Shown here: positions 26,456 through 33,019 of the stretch, piece after piece
How the letters are laid out: the number at the start of each line of letters is the position of its first letter
Position numbering within the stretch: the first letter of the stretch is position 1
NCBI GenBank assembly: GCA_031549905.1
Contig: JAVBPC010000027.1
Coordinates: forward strand, 34,185-98,184
DNA from: Avichristensenella sp031549905
Lineage (GTDB): Bacteria; Bacillota; Clostridia; Christensenellales; Aristaeellaceae
Direction of reading: 5' to 3'
Length of the DNA: 64,000 nt
Position numbers and translations under genes: made by a program
Notes under the pieces: model-generated
Seen by the model: the letters and a program-made list of their open reading frames with translations, nothing else
Database searches by the model: none
Told to the model about the DNA's origin: nothing

Positions 26456-26485
26456 TTGCGAAAAGCGTTAAGTGTATGGTATACT
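26456..26485 (+). promoter_or_regulatory. Promoter of the epsG-murJ operon
   Basis: TTGCGA (26456-26461) and TATACT (26480-26485) are spaced by 18 bp, 45 nt upstream of the TTG start. Confidence 0.6.
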
Positions 26486-26530
26486 AGACCATCTGCCCGG
26501 GTAGCGATATGCTTAGGGAGGTATGGATCG

Positions 26531-27796
26531 TTGGTTCGGCTCGCAATTCTGCTGGTGCTTGTAGGGCTTTCGCTGCTGGAATGGCGGCGCGGCGTAAACA
26601 AGCCTCTCTATTGGTTATCGCTGGTAGTGCTTGGCGTTTTCTTTTCGCTCAGGTACGGCCAGGGTACGGATTACCTTACATATATGGGCATATATGCGGC
26701 CGTGCCGCCGCTTAGTTCATTCCCCAACTATCTTGCTTTTCAGTTTAACAAGATAGAAATCGGTTATTTCTACTTAAACAGCGTTTTCCGCATGCTGGGG
26801 GCGCACTATTCCATATTTATTGCGTTTGTTACGGGGTTCGGCCTGTTGTCTCTGAATCGCTTCATCCGCAAATTTTGCCCCCTGCCGATGTTTGCGCTGA
26901 CGGTGTTCTACGCCGTGTATTCCATTACCTACATGGAAAGCGCGCTTCGGCAGATGCTCACGCTGTCCATCGCGATGGGCTTTGTGTTTGTCGATTGGCA
27001 TGAGGGCAAGCGGCTGCGGGCGATCATCTGCATCGGCATCGCCACGCTGCTTCACACTTCCGCCGCGGTGCTGATCATCCTGCCCGTGCTTTTCTGGAAT
27101 CCGCGCCAGCTGTTCATCCTGGAATGGAAGCTGCGCACCACGCTGATCCTGGCCGTGCTGTTCGCTGGCGCCGCCGCGGTCGTCAACTTCGTTGACTTCA
27201 CCCCCATCATCAATAAATTGCCTTCGATGCTGTCCTATACCATCGGCAGTTACTATGAAAAAAGCGGCATCAGCTACCTGGCGCTGGCAAACCGCGCGCT
27301 GTTCATGGCAATCGTGTTTGCGTTGGCCTGGCGCGCAAAGGACAGGCTGGGCCGGGCGGAAAAGCTGCTATTCAACCTGTACATGGTAGGTTTCGGGCTG
27401 TACTGCATGTTCCTGCGCTATGACCTGATTGCCTCGCGCACAAACGTGTACTTCCGCATCGCGGATGTTGTGCTGATCCCGATCCTGTTTGAAAAAAACC
27501 GCGACCTGGTCAAAAAAACCTTCGTAGCGGTGCCGGTGATGATGATGCTTCTGTCCTTCCTCTATGTGAAGGATATCACAGCCATCATGGACTTTGCCGG
27601 CTATTACGGCAGCAATCCGCTTAACTACCCCTATGTCACGCTGTTCAACGCAGAAACGCTGCTGGATCACAAGTTCGTCAACGTTAAGAACGCAAAAGCC
27701 ATGAACGCCTATGCGGCGGGCGGGTTCAACTGGGATGATTACTATGAATCCCTGCAGCGCAAGCCGCAGTCGCGCAGCCCCATCGTACCCTATTAA
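26531..27796 (+). CDS. epsG: EpsG-family polysaccharide polymerase-like membrane protein
   Basis: This 421-residue protein has about ten membrane segments and the EpsG-family region SLRYGQGTDYLTYMGIYAAV (the R-x-GTDY motif). Other typical segments are IEIGYFYLNSVFRMLG, SALRQMLTLSIAMGFVF and LLHTSAAVLIILPVLF. EpsG proteins are thought to polymerise or transfer exopolysaccharide repeat units at the membrane. The start is TTG at 26531: GGGAGG lies 9 nt upstream and the first membrane helix begins at once, whereas the longer frame is proline- and arginine-rich and unlikely to be coding. It is followed 20 nt later by murJ, an unusual pairing that suggests both handle undecaprenyl-linked intermediates. 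Confidence 0.82.
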   Translation: MVRLAILLVLVGLSLLEWRRGVNKPLYWLSLVVLGVFFSLRYGQGTDYLTYMGIYAAVPPLSSFPNYLAFQFNKIEIGYFYLNSVFRMLGAHYSIFIAFVTGFGLLSLNRFIRKFCPLPMFALTVFYAVYSITYMESALRQMLTLSIAMGFVFVDWHEGKRLRAIICIGIATLLHTSAAVLIILPVLFWNPRQLFILEWKLRTTLILAVLFAGAAAVVNFVDFTPIINKLPSMLSYTIGSYYEKSGISYLALANRALFMAIVFALAWRAKDRLGRAEKLLFNLYMVGFGLYCMFLRYDLIASRTNVYFRIADVVLIPILFEKNRDLVKKTFVAVPVMMMLLSFLYVKDITAIMDFAGYYGSNPLNYPYVTLFNAETLLDHKFVNVKNAKAMNAYAAGGFNWDDYYESLQRKPQSRSPIVPY

Positions 27797-27816
27797 CACA
27801 CACTGACAGGTGAAAC

Positions 27817-29394
27817 ATGAAGGCAAACGATAAGCCCACCAATGGGGTTAGCGCCATGACGAACTCCATGTTGATCGTCATGGCGCTGACTACGATCAGC
27901 AAGGTTTCCGGATTCCTCAGGGAGATGCTGCAGTCCGCCAAGTTTGGCGCCAACGCGGTCAACAGCGCGCTAAACACGGCAGTGGATGTGCCGTGTCTTT
28001 TCCTGTCGGTCATCACCATTGCGATGGCCACCGCGCTTATTCCCGTCTACACCGACCGCATGCGGGAAGGCAAGGCTTCCGCGAACCGGTTCATGAACAA
28101 CCTGCTGACCATCGGCATGGGGCTGTCCGTGGTGGTGCTGGTCTTCACGGCTGTTTTTGCGCAGCCGCTGATCGATAACATCCTGATCCCCAAATCATCG
28201 CCCGAGGTCAAGCAGCTGGCGCTGGAACTGACCCGGCTGATGCTGCCGATGGGCATCTTTGTGTTCCTGGCGCGCGTCTGCAGCGCGTATTTGCAGGCCA
28301 ATTCCAACTTCACCGTGCCCGCCGTTTCGCAGATTTTGCTGAACCTGGTGGTCATCGTGGCCATTATGCTTTCCGGCCCGGATAACGCCACCTATGTCGC
28401 CATCGGCACGGTGATCGGCTGGGCGGTGCAGTTCTTCTTCCACATCCCGTGGATCAGGCGGCAGGGGCTGTCCTACCGCCCCACCGTTGATGTAAAGGAA
28501 CCGGGCCTTGCCCCGATGATGCTGCTGATGCTGCCGATCATCGTATCCGGCGCATTTGATCAGCTGATCCTCAGCGTCAACCGTGCCGTGATCTCCAGCG
28601 TGGAGGCGGACATCGTCCACCTGGGCAACGCCTCGAAGCTGAGCACGATGGTCAGCGCCGTGCTTCTGACGACGATCGCGACCGTGCTGTACCCAAGCTT
28701 TGTGCGTCACGCGGCCGAGCGCGATAAGATGGCATCCGACCTGTCTTTCGGCATCAACATCAACCTGCTGATCGCCCTGCCCGCAACCGCCGCGCTGCTG
28801 CTGCTGAATGAGCCGCTGACACGCCTGACGCTGGGCCGCGGCAATTATTCGAGCGAAAGCGTGGAGGTCACGGCTGCGATTCTTGCGTGTTTCGCGCCGG
28901 GCATCCTGGGGCTGGGCCTGCGTGAGCTGTTCAACCGCGCATTTTACGCGCACAAGAATACCGTCATCCCCACAGTGGTGGGCATTGGCACCGTGCTGCT
29001 GAATGTGGCGCTGGATTACGCGCTGTACGAAGCGCTGGGTGTGGCAGGTGTGGCGATTGCGGGTTCAATCGCCGCGCTGATCGGCGCCGCGCTGCTGCTG
29101 TTCCTGCTTAGCCGCAAATACAGCATTTTTCACGCGAAGCGCGTGGTCAGTTGCCTGTGGAAAACGGGGCTTTCCACCCTTTTGATGTCCGTACCTCTCT
29201 TCCTGCTGGCGGAGGTAGCGCACCTGGGCACGGCAAGCGGGTTTACGCTGCTGATCGATATCGGCGGGCTGTTCGTGGTGGGTGTCGCGGTATACCTGCT
29301 TGCGCTGTTCCTTCTGCGCGAAGAGGCGTTCATGGGTGCGCTTGCCATGGTCAAGAGCAAGCTTCGGCGCAACAATACCGGCACCGGAACCTGA
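27817..29394 (+). CDS. murJ: MurJ/MviN-type lipid II flippase
   Basis: At 525 residues with about fourteen membrane segments this is a typical MOP-superfamily flippase. Landmarks are KVSGFLREMLQSAKFGAN at the N-terminus, DVPCLFLSVITIAMATALIPVY, ANSNFTVPAVSQILLNLVVI, LMLPIIVSGAFDQLILSVNRAVIS, LFNRAFYAHKNTVIPTVVG and the first-half arginine expected in the central cavity. It would flip lipid II or another undecaprenyl-linked glycan out of the cytoplasm. It is co-transcribed with the EpsG-like gene, so it may serve the exopolysaccharide rather than peptidoglycan; a dedicated second MurJ is possible. A terminator follows. Confidence 0.9.
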   Translation: MKANDKPTNGVSAMTNSMLIVMALTTISKVSGFLREMLQSAKFGANAVNSALNTAVDVPCLFLSVITIAMATALIPVYTDRMREGKASANRFMNNLLTIGMGLSVVVLVFTAVFAQPLIDNILIPKSSPEVKQLALELTRLMLPMGIFVFLARVCSAYLQANSNFTVPAVSQILLNLVVIVAIMLSGPDNATYVAIGTVIGWAVQFFFHIPWIRRQGLSYRPTVDVKEPGLAPMMLLMLPIIVSGAFDQLILSVNRAVISSVEADIVHLGNASKLSTMVSAVLLTTIATVLYPSFVRHAAERDKMASDLSFGININLLIALPATAALLLLNEPLTRLTLGRGNYSSESVEVTAAILACFAPGILGLGLRELFNRAFYAHKNTVIPTVVGIGTVLLNVALDYALYEALGVAGVAIAGSIAALIGAALLLFLLSRKYSIFHAKRVVSCLWKTGLSTLLMSVPLFLLAEVAHLGTASGFTLLIDIGGLFVVGVAVYLLALFLLREEAFMGALAMVKSKLRRNNTGTGT

Positions 29395-29400
29395 AACGTC

Positions 29401-29435
29401 AAACCCCTGCATCCGGCACACGGATCAGGGGTTTT
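29401..29435 (+). terminator. Terminator after murJ
   Basis: AAACCCCTG-ATCCG pairs with CGGAT-CAGGGGTTT around a short loop, ending in TTTT. Confidence 0.75.
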
Positions 29436-29456
29436 GCATACATCATTCGCGTAGAT

Positions 29457-29484
29457 TTGCATTTGGAACCAATCATGATATAAT
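29457..29484 (+). promoter_or_regulatory. Promoter of the trkA-trkH operon
   Basis: TTGCAT (29457-29462) and a perfect TATAAT (29479-29484) are 16 bp apart. The predicted transcript starts just before the long hairpin at 29495-29576. Confidence 0.7.
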
Positions 29485-29494
29485 ACACCGAACT

Positions 29495-29576
29495 TAGGTA
29501 ACCACTGATCTATTCGCACGGCGTCTGGCGGTCGAATTTCCGCCATCCACCAAACGAATAAATCAGCGGTTACCTA
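29495..29576 (+). promoter_or_regulatory. Long hairpin leader between the trk promoter and trkA
   Basis: A 22-nt arm starting TAGGTAACC pairs with a matching arm ending GGTTACCTA with only two non-Watson-Crick positions. An inner stem TGGCGG/CCGCCA closes the loop. The whole 82-nt unit would be the 5' leader of trkA, ending 19 nt before its ATG. It does not match the c-di-AMP riboswitch, which often governs potassium transporters. It could be a new leader RNA or a small palindromic insertion. Confidence 0.6.
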
Positions 29577-29595
29577 GAAAGAGGAAGGGTAAAAC

Positions 29596-30966
29596 ATGCG
29601 GATTGTCATCATCGGGGACGGGAAAGTCGGATACACCCTGACCGAAAGGCTCGCCGCCGAAGGGCATGATCTGGTTGTCATCGATAACAACCCCAAAACG
29701 CTGACGGTGCTGTCGGATGCGTTGGATGTGATCACAGTGCTGGGCAACGGCGCTTCCTCCGCCGTGCAAAAAGAGGCGGGCGTGGAGCATTCCGACCTGC
29801 TGATCGCCGTCACATCCATGGATGAAATCAACATGATCTGCTGCCTGGTAGGCAAAAAGCTGGGCGTCAAGCACACAATCGCCAGGGTGCGCAACCCCGA
29901 TTACCTGGCGCAGCTGGTGCTATTGAAAGAAGAGCTTGGGCTTTCCATGGTGGTCAACCCGGAGCTTTCCGCGGCGGAAGAGATCGCGCGGCTGCTGCGT
30001 TATCCTTCGGCGCTCAAAATTGAACGGTTTGCCAGGGGGCACGCAGAGCTGGTCGAATACCGCATCCCTGCCGGCAGCCTTCTGGACAGTATACCCCTCA
30101 AGCGCATGTATCAAGTGCTGAAGGCGCATGTGCTTGTATGCGCGGTGCAGCGGGATGATGATGTGTTCATCCCCGCGGGCGATTTCGTGCTGCGCGCTGG
30201 GGATCACATTCACTTTACTACCCCGCCCGCGGAGCTTGCGGGGTTTTTCCGCAAGCTGAACATCCCCTATCACCGGGTGCGCGATGTCATCGCCATCGGC
30301 GGCGGGCGCATCGCCCATTACCTGGCGCGGGCCATGATGGATGTCGGCGCGCAAATGAAAATCGTGGAGAAAGACCCCGCGCGGGCTTTGGCGCTGAGCG
30401 AAGCGCTGCCAAACGCGCTGATCATACAGGGCGACGGCACCGACCCCAACCTGCTCACCGAGGAGGGCCTGGAGTCCGCGGATGCGTTTGTGGCGCTGAC
30501 AGGAATAGACGAAGAAAACATCATCATGTCGCTGTACGCCAAGGCGCGCATGCGTGAAGGCAAGGTCATCACCAAGGTGGACCGCCTCCCCTTCATCGGC
30601 ATGCTGGGTGGGCTGGGCCTGGAAAGCCTGATCGCGCCGAAAACGATCACGGCAAACGCCATCGTAAGCTTTGTGCGCGGCATGCAGAACTCCCTCGGTT
30701 CCAACGTGGAGGCGCTTTACCCCATGCTGCATGGCAAGATCGAGGTGCTGGAATTCCGCATCCGCCAGGGCGCGGACTACCTGGGCCGCCCGCTGCGCGA
30801 CCTGCCGATCAAGCCGAACCTGCTGATCGGCTGCATTGTGCGGCGGAATACCCCCATCATCCCGGACGGCAACGCCACCATCGAGCTGTACGACAGCGTG
30901 ATCGTCATCAGCGAGCAGGGCAGCATGAATGATTTCAACGATATCTATCGCACCAGGGAGCGTTAA
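29596..30966 (+). CDS. trkA: Trk potassium uptake system regulatory subunit TrkA
   Basis: The 456-residue cytoplasmic protein has two tandem RCK units. The first begins MRIVIIGDGKVGYTLTERLA with the NAD-binding glycine motif and an acidic VVIDNNP strand end. The second begins near residue 230 with RDVIAIGGGRIAHYLARAMM and KIVEKDPARA. Each Rossmann domain is followed by a TrkA-C domain (GSLLDSIPLKRMYQV and ADYLGRPLRDLPIKPNLLIG). It gates the TrkH channel in response to nucleotides. It lies behind a strong promoter and a long hairpin leader and is 6 nt from trkH. Confidence 0.96.
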   Translation: MRIVIIGDGKVGYTLTERLAAEGHDLVVIDNNPKTLTVLSDALDVITVLGNGASSAVQKEAGVEHSDLLIAVTSMDEINMICCLVGKKLGVKHTIARVRNPDYLAQLVLLKEELGLSMVVNPELSAAEEIARLLRYPSALKIERFARGHAELVEYRIPAGSLLDSIPLKRMYQVLKAHVLVCAVQRDDDVFIPAGDFVLRAGDHIHFTTPPAELAGFFRKLNIPYHRVRDVIAIGGGRIAHYLARAMMDVGAQMKIVEKDPARALALSEALPNALIIQGDGTDPNLLTEEGLESADAFVALTGIDEENIIMSLYAKARMREGKVITKVDRLPFIGMLGGLGLESLIAPKTITANAIVSFVRGMQNSLGSNVEALYPMLHGKIEVLEFRIRQGADYLGRPLRDLPIKPNLLIGCIVRRNTPIIPDGNATIELYDSVIVISEQGSMNDFNDIYRTRER

Positions 30967-30972
30967 AGCAGT

Positions 30973-32415
30973 ATGAACCATCGACTCATCGCATTGATCC
31001 TCTCCCGGGTGGCCCTGGCGGAGGCGGCGCTCATCGGGCTTTCCGGCGTGGTCGCGCTATGCTATGGCGACCCGCTGCTGATGCCGTACGGCGTGCCTAT
31101 CGCGCTGTTGCTTCTGGCCGCGTTTTTGCTTTCCCGCTTCAAGCCAAAGACAAAGGATTTCTACGCGCGGGAAGGACTGCTGACGGTGGCGCTTTCCTGG
31201 CTACTGCTCTCCGCGTTCGGCGCGCTGCCGATGTACTTCGGCGGGATGTCCACATCTTACATCGATTGCCTGTTTGAGGCCGTTTCCGGCTTCACCACGA
31301 CGGGTTCATCCATCCTCACAAGCGTGGAAAACCACCCGCACGGGCTGCTGTTTTGGCGCAGCTTCACCCACTGGATCGGCGGCATGGGCGTGCTGGTGTT
31401 CCTGATGGCGGTATCAAAGCTTGCGGGCGAGCGCTCCATCCACCTGATGCGCGCGGAATCGCCCGGGCCTTCCGTGGGCAAGATCGCGCCGCGCATCAGG
31501 GCCACCGCGGGCATTCTGTACACGATTTATCTGGCGATGACACTTTTGATGATCGTGATGCTGCTTGCAGGCGGCATGCCGCTGTTTGACAGCGTGGTGA
31601 ATACCTTCGCCACCGCGGGTACGGGTGGTTTTGGTGTGAAAAACATTAGCATCGCGGCGTACCACAGCCCCTATGCGGAAGTGGTCATCACCGTATTCAT
31701 GCTGTTGTTCAGCGTGAACTTTGCGGTATACCACTTGATTTTGCTGAAGAAATTCAACGCGGCGTTCAAGTGTGAAGAGATGCGCTGGTTTTTCGGCATT
31801 TTTGCGGTTGCCACGCTGATCGTCACCATTGATATCCTGCCGCTCTCCAGGGGGTTTGCTGAGGCGCTAAGGCTGGCGGCGTTTCAAAACGCCTCCATCA
31901 TGAGCACCACCGGGTTTGCCACGGCGGACTTTAACAAATGGCCGATCATGTCGCAGCAGGTGCTTGTGGTTTTGATGATCATCGGCGCATGCGCAGGCTC
32001 CACAGGCGGCGGGTTCAAGGTGTCGCGGCTCATCATCCTGCTGAAATCGATTCGCAGGGAGCTTTCCAGGATGCTGCACCCGCGCTCGGTTGGCACGATC
32101 AAGTTTGAGCAGCGCACTGTCGAAAGCGAGGTCTCCCACGGCGTGCTGGTGTACTGGGGGCTGTACATGGTGCTAGTCATCGTCGGCTGCCTGCTGACGG
32201 CAATAGATGGCTTTGACCATGTGACTACCGTAACCGCCGTGCTGACGACGATCAACAACGTGGGGCCTGGCCTTGCGCTGGTCGGTCCGGCGGGCAATTT
32301 CTCCATTTTTTCGCCGATGGTAAAGCTGCTGCTAACGCTGCTGATGCTCATCGGGCGGCTTGAAATTTTTCCGATGGTGATGCTGTTTTCCCCCGCCGCG
32401 TGGAAGCGGAAATAA
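30973..32415 (+). CDS. trkH: Trk potassium uptake system channel subunit TrkH
   Basis: This 480-residue membrane protein has the four selectivity-filter repeats of the Trk/Ktr family, including AVSGFTTTGSSIL, FATAGTGGFGVKN, STTGFATADFNKW and TTINNVGPGLALVG, and the WIGGMGVLVFLMAVSKL segment. ACAGSTGGGFKVSRLIIL is the conserved loop before the last pore unit. With TrkA it forms the potassium uptake channel. It directly follows trkA in one operon. A small membrane protein gene follows 31 nt later. Confidence 0.96.
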   Translation: MNHRLIALILSRVALAEAALIGLSGVVALCYGDPLLMPYGVPIALLLLAAFLLSRFKPKTKDFYAREGLLTVALSWLLLSAFGALPMYFGGMSTSYIDCLFEAVSGFTTTGSSILTSVENHPHGLLFWRSFTHWIGGMGVLVFLMAVSKLAGERSIHLMRAESPGPSVGKIAPRIRATAGILYTIYLAMTLLMIVMLLAGGMPLFDSVVNTFATAGTGGFGVKNISIAAYHSPYAEVVITVFMLLFSVNFAVYHLILLKKFNAAFKCEEMRWFFGIFAVATLIVTIDILPLSRGFAEALRLAAFQNASIMSTTGFATADFNKWPIMSQQVLVVLMIIGACAGSTGGGFKVSRLIILLKSIRRELSRMLHPRSVGTIKFEQRTVESEVSHGVLVYWGLYMVLVIVGCLLTAIDGFDHVTTVTAVLTTINNVGPGLALVGPAGNFSIFSPMVKLLLTLLMLIGRLEIFPMVMLFSPAAWKRK

Positions 32416-32446
32416 GCGAATTTTGCTGAAGAAGGAGTGATTTCAA

Positions 32447-32827
32447 ATGCGCAACGCCCGTGCGGCAATCATCCCTGTGCTGCTGCTAGCGGCGCTGATA
32501 GCCCTTTCGTGCTTTGAACTGCAATTTGACCGCCTTGCCAACTTCCCGTTCATCTGGGATGTGCTGCTTGGCGCGGCAGCCGGTATCGGACTTTCCATGC
32601 TGCCGCAGCTGTCCGGCTTTTCGCAAAAAAAGAACGCGGCGACCTCCATGTACTGGATATGTGGGTTTGCCGCGCTGATGGTTATATTCTATCAATACAT
32701 TACATCGGTTACCGGCATGGGCTTCCCGCCGGTGGCATTCCTGTCCAGTGCAGGTCCGCGTATGCGCATCATCGAAGGTGTGGTGCTGGGGTACTGCAGC
32801 ACCGTGGCGGGGCGCGGCAAAGTGTAA
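32447..32827 (+). CDS. Small membrane protein of unknown function in the trk operon
   Basis: The 126-residue product is not recognised. It has about four hydrophobic segments (AIIPVLLLAALIALSC, FPFIWDVLLGAAAGIGLSML, MYWICGFAALMVIFY, and a short C-terminal one) and the polar turn SGFSQKKNAATS between the second and third. AAGGAGTGA precedes the ATG, and the gene follows trkH by 31 nt in the same direction, so it is probably expressed with the potassium system. A GC-rich stem spanning its stop codon closes the operon. It could be an accessory of TrkH or simply a passenger. Confidence 0.65.
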   Translation: MRNARAAIIPVLLLAALIALSCFELQFDRLANFPFIWDVLLGAAAGIGLSMLPQLSGFSQKKNAATSMYWICGFAALMVIFYQYITSVTGMGFPPVAFLSSAGPRMRIIEGVVLGYCSTVAGRGKV

Positions 32828-32835
32828 CCGCGCCC
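32810..32835 (+). terminator. Stem-loop spanning the end of the trk operon
   Basis: GGGCGCGG and CCGCGCCC form a perfect 8-bp stem around the stop codon. There is no U-tract, so it is more likely a 3' mRNA stabiliser or weak terminator. Confidence 0.45.
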
Positions 32836-32948
32836 AGGTACTTCCATCTCATCCATTTTACATCAACTGCGGTTACATTTATAACCATAAATTCCTCAAA
32901 ATCCCTTGTATATCAACAAGTTCCAGCCATCTATAGCCTCCTTTTCCA

Positions 32949-32977
32949 TTGACTATCTATTACAATAGTGTTACAAT
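32949..32977 (+). promoter_or_regulatory. Promoter of the spoIID-like gene
   Basis: TTGACT (32949-32954) and TACAAT (32972-32977) are spaced by 17 bp in an AT-rich stretch, 42 nt upstream of the start. Confidence 0.65.
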
Positions 32978-33019
32978 CATATAAGATTCGTCAATCCTCG
33001 CGGCGGGGAGAAAGGGGCT

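Noticed and set aside
29495..29576. c-di-AMP (ydaO) riboswitch before trkA
   Set aside because: The position fits, but the sequence is one long hairpin and lacks the riboswitch's conserved core.
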